A stretch of 27,944 bases of DNA from an uncultured Clostridia bacterium (GTDB taxonomy: Bacteria; Bacillota; Clostridia; Peptostreptococcales; Anaerovoracaceae), in the NCBI GenBank assembly GCA_938009115.1, contig CALLHZ010000095.1:1-27944 (forward strand), written 5' to 3'. The notes under the pieces were generated by a model. That model ran no database searches. It had not been told where the DNA came from and saw only the letters and a list, made by a program, of their open reading frames with translations. The stretch's first letter is position 1, and every line of letters begins with the position of its first letter. Position numbers and translations under genes: made by a program. Positions 7,794 through 14,343 of the stretch are shown here, piece after piece.

Positions 7794-8841
7794 GAAAATC
7801 CTGGTCGGTTTCAGCGGCGGTGCGGACAGCACCGCCGCAGTTTTGCTTCTCCGTGATCAGGGGTGGGACGTCACAGGGCTTCATTTGCGCGTAACAAATG
7901 AAGGCGGCTCTGTGGATCCTTCTGTTACAGAGGTTGCTGAATACCTTGGACTCCCATTGATCCTGGCTGATGTCAGTGAGTGCTTTCAAGCTGTTGTGAT
8001 CCACGATTTCTGCAAAGCCTACAGCGGGGGCGAAACTCCGAACCCTTGCGTTTTATGCAATCCCGCCGTAAAATTCCAGACTCTTTGCAGCGAAGCAGAC
8101 CGGTTTGATATTCCATACATTGCAACAGGCCATTATGCCCGCATTTACCGAAATAGTGATGGGCTGTTTTCTCTCAGAATGGGGGCCAATCAACGCAAAG
8201 ACCAATCCTACATGCTGTATCGACTTTCGCAGGATGTGCTGGCACGCACGATTTTTCCGTTGGGTGAAATAGATTCCAAGGAAGAAATTCGTCGCTTCCT
8301 TGAGGATCGTGGAGTGCCCAACGCCAGAAAACAGGACAGTCAGGATATATGCTTTATTCGGGGGAAAACCTATCAGGATTTTCTGCAAGAGCGAGGCGTT
8401 TTGCCAAAGCCAGGGCCCTTCCTTGACATGAAAGGGCATGTGGTCGGCACACACCACGGCATTCATAACTATACGCCGGGACAGAGAAAAGGCCTGGGCA
8501 TCGCCCTTGGAAAGCCCGCCTATGTTGTGTCTGTCCAAAGTGCTACAAATGCTGTGATCCTTGGATCCGAGGAGGATTTGCTCCGGCAGCGCGTTGAGAT
8601 CCGGAACGCTTTTTTTACTGCCTGCGGCAACACAACGGAGCTTCCGGAAGCGTATCAAAAGCTGAAGGTGACCGTCAAGCTTCGCTACACTGCCCGCTTT
8701 GCTTCCGCAACGCTTCGGCAAGATCCGGGTGAAAATATTACCGTCGACTTCGACTTGCCTCAGCGGGCGCCGGCGCCGGGGCAATCAGCGGTTTTTTATT
8801 TGGATGATCTGGTACTGGGCGGTGGAACTATTCTGGAATAA
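7777..8841 (+). CDS. mnmA: tRNA-specific 2-thiouridylase MnmA
   Basis: MnmA puts sulfur on C2 of the wobble uridine (U34) of Lys, Glu and Gln tRNAs. The 354 residues show an ATP PP-loop FSGGADS at 12-18, the catalytic region TPNPCVLCN at 88-95 with the nucleophile-position Cys94, the ATGHYARI motif at 116-123, and QDSQDICFI with the second catalytic Cys192. The C-terminal beta-barrel (about 280-354) is complete. The PP-loop reads GGADS where GGVDS is usual, and the N-terminal part is slightly short, so it is a somewhat divergent member. The start is GTG 7777, overlapping the DUF896 gene, with GAGGA at 7766-7770. Confidence 0.92.
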   Translation: MTNSAKKILVGFSGGADSTAAVLLLRDQGWDVTGLHLRVTNEGGSVDPSVTEVAEYLGLPLILADVSECFQAVVIHDFCKAYSGGETPNPCVLCNPAVKFQTLCSEADRFDIPYIATGHYARIYRNSDGLFSLRMGANQRKDQSYMLYRLSQDVLARTIFPLGEIDSKEEIRRFLEDRGVPNARKQDSQDICFIRGKTYQDFLQERGVLPKPGPFLDMKGHVVGTHHGIHNYTPGQRKGLGIALGKPAYVVSVQSATNAVILGSEEDLLRQRVEIRNAFFTACGNTTELPEAYQKLKVTVKLRYTARFASATLRQDPGENITVDFDLPQRAPAPGQSAVFYLDDLVLGGGTILE

Positions 8842-8846
8842 AGCGC

Positions 8847-8875
8847 TTGACAATATTTGGAGCCTTCGTTACAAT
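8847..8875 (+). promoter_or_regulatory. Promoter of the T-box-alaS unit
   Basis: TTGACA (8847-8852) is followed after 17 bp by TACAAT (8870-8875). The -35 starts six bases after the mnmA stop codon. Transcription would begin near 8882. Confidence 0.85.
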
Positions 8876-8881
8876 GAGCAC

Positions 8882-9075
8882 ATATTTCAATAGGGCGAAG
8901 AAGAGAAGTAGTATTTCGATGTTGTTTGGCTTAGAGAAGAGGGGACGGTGGAAGCCCTCTGCAGACACTCGGAGGAAGCCGTCTCGGAGCCCGTTTCGAA
9001 TGAGAGATCTCGGCAACGGGATAATTAGGGTGGTACCGCGAGAATGCTCGTCCCTATGCAGGGGCGAGTTTTTTT
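8882..9075 (+). promoter_or_regulatory. T-box riboswitch controlling alaS (alanine)
   Basis: The 5' leader of alaS contains the T-box core AGGGTGGTACCGCG (9027-9040), which pairs with the uncharged tRNA 3' end. It is directly followed by a terminator. Upstream is a Stem I region with a GAAGTAG loop-E-like segment (about 8905-8912) and a distal hairpin AGAGGGG...CCCTCT enclosing ACGGTGGAAG, which resembles distal loops of known T-boxes. By analogy the specifier codon is probably GCC (8977-8979, in GGAAGCCG), an alanine codon. When tRNA-Ala is uncharged, the antiterminator should form and alaS should be transcribed. Confidence 0.93.
9047..9075 (+). terminator. T-box conditional terminator
   Basis: An 8-bp stem (9047-9054 with 9061-9068, one G-T pair) is followed by seven T residues. 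Its 5' arm lies next to the T-box sequence, so it is the OFF-state hairpin of the alaS riboswitch. Confidence 0.88.
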
Positions 9076-9091
9076 ATTCAGGAGGAATGTC

Positions 9092-11722
9092 ATGCGTTAC
9101 ACAGGCGTCAATGAATTGAGAAAAAAATTTGAAGATTTCTTCGTGTCCAAGGATCACTATCCACGGGGGAGCTTTTCTCTCGTTCCTGAAAAAGATAAGA
9201 GCCTTTTGCTCATCAACTCCGGAATGGCGCCGCTGAAACCATATTTTTCGGGCGCGGAGACTCCGCCCAAAAAGCGGATGACCACCTGCCAGAAGTGCAT
9301 CAGGACCGGCGATATCGACAACGTGGGGCGCACAGCCCGGCACGCCACATTCTTCGAGATGCTTGGCAATTTTTCCTTCGGCGATTATTTCAAACGGGAA
9401 GCGATCCTTTGGGGCTGGGAATTTATAACGAAAGTCCTGGAAATGCCAAAAGACAAGCTCTGGGCGACTATTTACGAAGAAGATGACGAGGCCCACGACC
9501 TTTGGCGGGAACTTGTAGATATGCCAGAAGAACGAATCGTTCGATTGGGAAAAGAGGATAATTTTTGGGAGATCGGCACCGGCCCCTGCGGGCCTTGCTC
9601 CGAAGTCTACTTCGATAGGGGTCCGGAATTCGGCTGCGGAAAGGAAGACTGCAAGCCGGGCTGCGACTGCGATCGCTATCTGGAATTCTGGAACTATGTA
9701 TTTACGCAGTTTGACCGACAGGAGGACGGATCCTACGTGCCGCTGGCACATCCCAACATCGATACCGGTATGGGTCTGGAACGCCTGGCCTGCATCATGC
9801 AGAATGTGGACTCCATTTATGCCATCGACACGATGCGCACGATCCTGGATGAAGTCGTTCGTATTTCCGGCGTGGCGTATCACGACGGAGAAGCGGCTTC
9901 GGATGTATCCATCCGCGTGATCACCGATCATGTCCGCACGATCAGCTTCATGATCGCTGACGGCATCCTTCCCAGTAATGAGGGCAGGGGCTATGTGCTG
10001 AGACGACTGCTTCGCAGAGCAGCCCGCCACGGGCGGCTTCTGGGCCTCCATCAGCCTTTTCTTGCTGCATTGTCCGCAAAGGTAGGCGAAACCTCGGCGA
10101 CGGCTTACCCTGAGCTCAGCCAACGAAGCGACTACATACGAAAAATCATCGCAGTCGAAGAGGATAAGTTTGCGCGGACCATCGATCAGGGATCCGAAAT
10201 CCTTGAGGATCACCTTCGCCAGATTTGTGAAAACGGAGGGCGGGAGCTGACCGGCGAGCAGGTGTTCAAATTGTATGATACGTTTGGCTTCCCGCTGGAA
10301 CTGACCCGGGAAATTGCCCTGGAAGCCGGATGCAGCGTAGACGAAGCGGGGTTCAATGCCCGCATGGATGAGCAGCGGGAGATGGCCAGAGCTGCCCGCA
10401 AAGCAGACGACAGCGAAGGCTGGACCGACGACGCTTCCGTTTTTAACAGCTTTCCTCCTACGGAATTTACAGGCTACACGATGGATTCTTGCGATGTACG
10501 CATTCTGGGGCTCATCCAAGGGAAAAAGCGCATCCACCAGCTGGAAGAAGGCGATGAAGCACGGGTGATCCTTGACCGCACACCTTTCTATGCGGAGGGC
10601 GGCGGACAGACGGGTGACCGGGGAAGGCTCATTGCTGATCATGTATTGGCCGAAGTGCTGGATACGAGCAAAGTGAAAGATATTTATGTCCATAAAGTGC
10701 GCATCCTTTCCGGTGAATTGTCCGAAGGGGACCTGGTGAGGGGCGAAATCGACCGAATCCGCAGACATGCCACGGCAAGAAACCATACGGCTACTCATTT
10801 ACTGCACAAAGCCCTGAAAATGACCGTCGGAAACCATGTGGAGCAAGCCGGTTCTTATGTGACGCCGGATCTTCTGCGGTTTGACTTTACGCATTTTGAA
10901 CCGATTCCCGTGGAAAAGCTTCTTGAAATCGAAGATATCATCAATAATGAGATCCTTCAGTTCAAGGATGTTCAGTGGGAGACGATGTCGATCCGTGAAG
11001 CTGAGAAGCGTGGCGCTGTGGCATTGTTTGGCGAGAAGTACGGAGACACAGTAAGAGTCATCACAGTGCCCGACTTTAGCATGGAGCTTTGCGGCGGCAC
11101 CCATGTGGCGAATACCGGACAGATCGGGTCCATCCGTATCCTGTCGGAAAGCGGTGTAGCTGCGGGCGTTCGCCGGATCGAAGCAGCCACAGGAGCCGGT
11201 GTTGCGCTCTGGCTGCGCAAACAACAGGAATTGATCCATGAAGTTGCAGACAGCCTGAAAACCAATCCCACCGGCATTCTTAAAAAAGCAGAAAACATGA
11301 CTGAGGAAATCCGGAAACTGAAAAAGGAGCTGGAGGCAACAAAGCTGGCCGCAGTGCAATCCGGCATGGACGAAATGATCGCCCGGGCACGTTCCTTCAA
11401 CGGTGTGCGCCTGATCAACGGCACGTTGGAAAATGCAACGATCAACGACCTTCGAAGTCTGTCGGATCAGATCAAAGGCAGAGAAAAAGCGGTGATTCTG
11501 GTCCTTGCCGCAGTTCAGGAAGCAAAAGCGACCTTGATGGTATCGATTTCCGATGATTTGCTGGACCGCGGTTACCATGCCGGGACCATGATCAAAGAGA
11601 TCGCTGCTGCTGCCGGCGGCAGCGGCGGCGGTAAGGCTGACATGGCCCAGGCCGGCATTCAGGATCCGTCCCGGATCCAGGCGGCATTCCTGCGGGCAGA
11701 GCAATTGCTCCAGGAAAACTGA
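9092..11722 (+). CDS. alaS: Alanine--tRNA ligase
   Basis: AlaRS charges tRNA-Ala and edits mischarged Ser and Gly. The 876-residue protein has the class II catalytic core beginning at NELRKKFEDFF, with INSGMAPLKPYF and ARHATFFEMLGNFSFGDYFK as motif regions. The tRNA-recognition stretch GYVLRRLLRRAARHGR follows. The editing-site zinc ligands are in HTATHLLH and CGGTH. The C-terminal coiled coil and C-Ala domain with GGGKADMAQAG close the protein. The length is standard. The start ATG 9092 follows GGAGGA (9081-9086), after the T-box terminator. Longer in-frame starts lie inside the riboswitch. Confidence 0.98.
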   Translation: MRYTGVNELRKKFEDFFVSKDHYPRGSFSLVPEKDKSLLLINSGMAPLKPYFSGAETPPKKRMTTCQKCIRTGDIDNVGRTARHATFFEMLGNFSFGDYFKREAILWGWEFITKVLEMPKDKLWATIYEEDDEAHDLWRELVDMPEERIVRLGKEDNFWEIGTGPCGPCSEVYFDRGPEFGCGKEDCKPGCDCDRYLEFWNYVFTQFDRQEDGSYVPLAHPNIDTGMGLERLACIMQNVDSIYAIDTMRTILDEVVRISGVAYHDGEAASDVSIRVITDHVRTISFMIADGILPSNEGRGYVLRRLLRRAARHGRLLGLHQPFLAALSAKVGETSATAYPELSQRSDYIRKIIAVEEDKFARTIDQGSEILEDHLRQICENGGRELTGEQVFKLYDTFGFPLELTREIALEAGCSVDEAGFNARMDEQREMARAARKADDSEGWTDDASVFNSFPPTEFTGYTMDSCDVRILGLIQGKKRIHQLEEGDEARVILDRTPFYAEGGGQTGDRGRLIADHVLAEVLDTSKVKDIYVHKVRILSGELSEGDLVRGEIDRIRRHATARNHTATHLLHKALKMTVGNHVEQAGSYVTPDLLRFDFTHFEPIPVEKLLEIEDIINNEILQFKDVQWETMSIREAEKRGAVALFGEKYGDTVRVITVPDFSMELCGGTHVANTGQIGSIRILSESGVAAGVRRIEAATGAGVALWLRKQQELIHEVADSLKTNPTGILKKAENMTEEIRKLKKELEATKLAAVQSGMDEMIARARSFNGVRLINGTLENATINDLRSLSDQIKGREKAVILVLAAVQEAKATLMVSISDDLLDRGYHAGTMIKEIAAAAGGSGGGKADMAQAGIQDPSRIQAAFLRAEQLLQEN

Positions 11723-11756
11723 ACGGCCGTTACCTGCTGAAAACCGAACAAATAAC

Positions 11757-11785
11757 TTGTTCTCCGCTGCAGATTCTTGTATAAT
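11757..11785 (+). promoter_or_regulatory. Promoter of ireB-ruvX and probably the redox operon
   Basis: TTGTTC (11757-11762) is separated by 17 bp from a consensus TATAAT (11780-11785). It lies 41 bases before the ireB start. No other clear promoter is seen before the molybdoenzyme genes, which overlap ruvX. Confidence 0.75.
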
Positions 11786-11825
11786 ACTGACTATAGCGAG
11801 TCAGCTGCAAAGGAGGCGGGTTGTA

Positions 11826-12074
11826 GTGGAAAGAAATACGATACTTTTCAACAGTTCCGAAAAAAGCGAACAAAAGACCACGGAAGAGATCCTGAAAGCG
11901 GTCCACGAGGCTTTGGAGGAAAAGGGTTATAACGCCATCGATCAGATGGTGGGATACATACTCTCCGGAGATCCGTCCTACATCACCGGTCACAACAATG
12001 CGCGAAACCTGATACGTCATATCGAGCGGGACGACCTGGTGGAGGAGCTGCTCAGAGCCTTTCTTAAAAAATAA
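11826..12074 (+). CDS. ireB: IreB family regulatory phosphoprotein (UPF0297)
   Basis: This 82-residue protein belongs to the IreB family, with the motifs NAIDQMVGYILSGDPSYITGHNNAR and RNLIRHIERD. In Enterococcus, IreB is phosphorylated on N-terminal threonines by the PASTA kinase IreK and affects cephalosporin resistance. A candidate Thr is residue 5 here. The start is GTG 11826, preceded by AAAGGAGGCGGG. The gene lies between alaS and ruvX, its conserved position in Firmicutes. Confidence 0.93.
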   Translation: MERNTILFNSSEKSEQKTTEEILKAVHEALEEKGYNAIDQMVGYILSGDPSYITGHNNARNLIRHIERDDLVEELLRAFLKK

Positions 12075-12085
12075 CCACAACTGAC

Positions 12086-12110
12086 AGCGGACGCAAGTCC
12101 GCTTGTTTGT
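12086..12110 (+). terminator. Hairpin between ireB and ruvX (weak terminator or processing site)
   Basis: AGCGGAC and GTCCGCT form a 7-bp perfect stem around a GCAA tetraloop, followed by TGTTTGTT. The T tract is interrupted, so it probably attenuates the transcript or protects an RNA end, and ruvX can still be read through. Confidence 0.45.
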
Positions 12111-12128
12111 TATCACAAAGGAGAAAAT

Positions 12129-12593
12129 TTGAAACTGATTGGATTGGATGTAGGCGACAAAACCATCGGCATTGCCGTCAGCGACGATCTGATGCTTACG
12201 GCTCAGGGTGTGTGTACGCTGGAAAGAGTGGGGATACGCAAGGATGCCGGCAGCGTCATCGATTTGGCAAAGCAATATGGCTGCACCGCGATCATCGTTG
12301 GTTTGCCGCTGATGCTTTCCGGAAATGACAGCCCTCAGACCGAAAAGGTGAGAGCCTTTGCCCTTATGCTGGAAAACAAGCTCCGCAGCACAGGCGCCGC
12401 TATTCCTGTGATCTTTCAGGATGAACGGTTTTCCACTAAAATTGCTGAGGATGTACTGATCCAAGGAGATGTATCCAGAAAGAAAAGAAAAGACGTCATC
12501 GACAAACAGGCCGCGATGATCATTCTGCAAAGTTATATGGACGCCTTGCGTTATCAAAAGACCATGGAAACAGAAAGGAACACAGATGGGTAG
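12129..12593 (+). CDS. ruvX: Holliday junction resolvase-like protein RuvX (YqgF)
   Basis: RuvX/YqgF has an RNase H-like fold and is linked to 16S rRNA 5'-end processing and putative Holliday junction resolution. The 154 residues include the acidic active-site motif LIGLDVGDKTIGIAVSD at the N-terminus, the IIVGLPL strand and the QDERFSTKIAE motif. DVIDKQAAMIILQSYMD supplies the last acidic residue near the C-terminus. The start is TTG 12129 with AAGGAG at 12118-12123. Its stop overlaps the next gene by 8 bases, which couples a housekeeping gene to the redox operon that follows. Confidence 0.95.
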   Translation: MKLIGLDVGDKTIGIAVSDDLMLTAQGVCTLERVGIRKDAGSVIDLAKQYGCTAIIVGLPLMLSGNDSPQTEKVRAFALMLENKLRSTGAAIPVIFQDERFSTKIAEDVLIQGDVSRKKRKDVIDKQAAMIILQSYMDALRYQKTMETERNTDG

Positions 12594-13155
12594 ATTAGGA
12601 TTTTATTTTAACATGAACACCTGTTTGGGCTGCGGCGCCTGCCAGGTGGCTTGCAAGGAAAAAAACAGGCTGCAGCCGGGAGAATTTTTCCGGCGAGTGG
12701 ATTCCGTCGTCTTGATGGAAAACGGAGCTCCGGCCTATCATCACTACAGCGGCGCCTGCAATCATTGCGAAAACCCGGTGTGCGTAGAGACCTGCACCAC
12801 GGGCGCCATGCACAAAGCGCCTGATGGAACAGTCGTTCACGATGACGGGATATGCATCGGCTGCGGCACCTGTCTTTGGAATTGTCCCTATGGTTCGATC
12901 TCCTTCAGCAAAGTTCATGGGATGGGGCAAAAGTGCGATGCCTGTGCCGATCTGAGAGCTGCGGGGAAAGAACCTGCCTGCGTTACGGCTTGTCCGACCC
13001 ACTCCCTCAAATTTGGCGATTTGGATCAGCTCCAAAAAGAGTTCGGAACGACGCTCAATGCGACAGATATTCTGCCGAACGCAGATTTGACAAAGCCATC
13101 GCTGACGGTCAAACTGCCAAAATCGATGACACAGGGAGGTTCAAGGGATGAATAA
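12586..13155 (+). CDS. DmsB-like 4x[4Fe-4S] electron-transfer subunit
   Basis: This 189-residue protein has the four cysteine clusters of the DmsB/HybA electron-transfer family: CLGCGACQVACK, CNHCENPVCVETCTTGA, CIGCGTCLWNCPYGS and CDACADL...CVTACPTHSL. These normally wire a molybdopterin catalytic subunit to a membrane quinol oxidase. No Tat or Sec signal is present; the protein starts MGRLGFYFN, consistent with a cytoplasmic location or with riding on a partner. It overlaps ruvX by 8 bases and the following flavoprotein by 8 bases, and shares an operon with the DmsA-type gene. I infer that it bridges the flavoprotein and the molybdoenzyme. Confidence 0.92.
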   Translation: MGRLGFYFNMNTCLGCGACQVACKEKNRLQPGEFFRRVDSVVLMENGAPAYHHYSGACNHCENPVCVETCTTGAMHKAPDGTVVHDDGICIGCGTCLWNCPYGSISFSKVHGMGQKCDACADLRAAGKEPACVTACPTHSLKFGDLDQLQKEFGTTLNATDILPNADLTKPSLTVKLPKSMTQGGSRDE

Positions 13156-14338
13156 AGATTACACTTATATCGTCCTGGGCAATGGCAACGCAGGATTTAC
13201 GGCTGCCAAAACCATTCGGGAAAAAGACAAGACGGGCAGCATCCTGATCATTTCCGAAGAATCGGCGCTGACCTATTCAAGGCCCATGCTCACCAAGACA
13301 CCGCTGCGGACCTACGAACTCAGCAAGACGTTCCTATATCCCCGGGCCTGGTACGAAGACAAAGAGATCGACGTTCTTCTTGAAACAAAAGTCGAAAAGC
13401 TCGATATCGCGGAAAAGAAAGTGATCTGCGGCGAACGCAGCTTTTCCTATGACAAATGCATCTATGCATTGGGTGCATCCAATTTCATCCCGCCCATTAA
13501 AGGCTCCGAAAAAAGAGAAGTCACATCCATCAGGACCTACGAAGATATCTATGCACTGAAACGTATGAGTGTGGACGCGAGCCACGCTGTGGTGATCGGC
13601 GGAGGCGTGATCGGATTGGAAGCCGCATCGGAACTGACAAAGTACGGAATCAAAGTTGTTGTGCTGGAGGCGCTTCCTGTACTGATGCCTCGTCTTTTGG
13701 ATGATGAAACCGCGAATACCTTGCAAAGCACCATCCATTCCTTTGAGATCCACACCAACGTATCGGTGGAGGAAATCTCCGGTGATGATAAGGTGGAAGC
13801 CGTTCGCCTTGGCGATGGTCGGGTTTTTCCTGCCGATTTTGTGGTCGTATCCGCAGGGGTGCGCGCCAATACCAAGATCGCCCAAGAGGCCGGCATCGAA
13901 TGCGGACGTGCCGTGATCGTCAACGAAAGAGCCGAAACATCCGCAAAAGATGTATTCGCTTGCGGAGACTGCTGCGAATACAACGGCGCCAATTACGCGC
14001 TGTGGTCCCAGGCAACGGAGCAGGGGATCGCTGCCGGAGCGAATGCGGCCGGCGGCGATGTGCGCATGGGCGTGATCGATTCATCCATGACGCTGAATAC
14101 CGACGAGATATCCATATTTGCTGTGGGCGACACGGGCAAAAATCCCTCGCTCACCTATGTAACTGAAATTACAGATCACATGGAGCCTGAACGGTATGGG
14201 GTCAATCCTGCCTACTTGAAATCCTTTGAAAAACGTTTTTACACAGATGGGAAACTGGTAGGCGCCACGATCATCGGCAACCTGAGCAGAGCCCAGGCTC
14301 TGAAAGAAGAGATCCTGGGAATCAAGAAGGAGAAGTAA
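13148..14338 (+). CDS. NAD(P)/FAD-dependent oxidoreductase (NirB/rubredoxin-reductase type)
   Basis: This 396-residue flavoprotein has an N-terminal FAD site YIVLGNGNAGFTAAK, a second dinucleotide site VVIGGGVIGLEAASEL (about 148-163) and the FAD-contact motif VFACGDCCEYNG (about 269-280). It belongs to the pyridine nucleotide-disulfide reductase class I fold, close to nitrite reductase large-subunit N-terminal domains and rubredoxin or NADH oxidase reductases. It has no redox-active CxxxxC pair and no added rubredoxin or BFD domain. AGGGAGG precedes ATG 13148. Placed between a DmsB-like and a DmsA-like gene, it likely supplies electrons from NAD(P)H, replacing the membrane anchor DmsC. That role is inference from context. 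Confidence 0.88.
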   Translation: MNKDYTYIVLGNGNAGFTAAKTIREKDKTGSILIISEESALTYSRPMLTKTPLRTYELSKTFLYPRAWYEDKEIDVLLETKVEKLDIAEKKVICGERSFSYDKCIYALGASNFIPPIKGSEKREVTSIRTYEDIYALKRMSVDASHAVVIGGGVIGLEAASELTKYGIKVVVLEALPVLMPRLLDDETANTLQSTIHSFEIHTNVSVEEISGDDKVEAVRLGDGRVFPADFVVVSAGVRANTKIAQEAGIECGRAVIVNERAETSAKDVFACGDCCEYNGANYALWSQATEQGIAAGANAAGGDVRMGVIDSSMTLNTDEISIFAVGDTGKNPSLTYVTEITDHMEPERYGVNPAYLKSFEKRFYTDGKLVGATIIGNLSRAQALKEEILGIKKEK

Positions 14339-14343
14339 GGGCA

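Noticed and set aside
9074..10798. Open frame of 574 codons on the minus strand opposite alaS
   Set aside because: It lies entirely antisense to a certain alaS gene, has low-complexity, non-family composition and no ribosome binding site; it is a product of codon bias in alaS.
11720..11735. Palindrome AACGGCCGTT just after alaS
   Set aside because: It has no loop or T tract and no partner sites, so it is not a terminator and is too short to call an operator.
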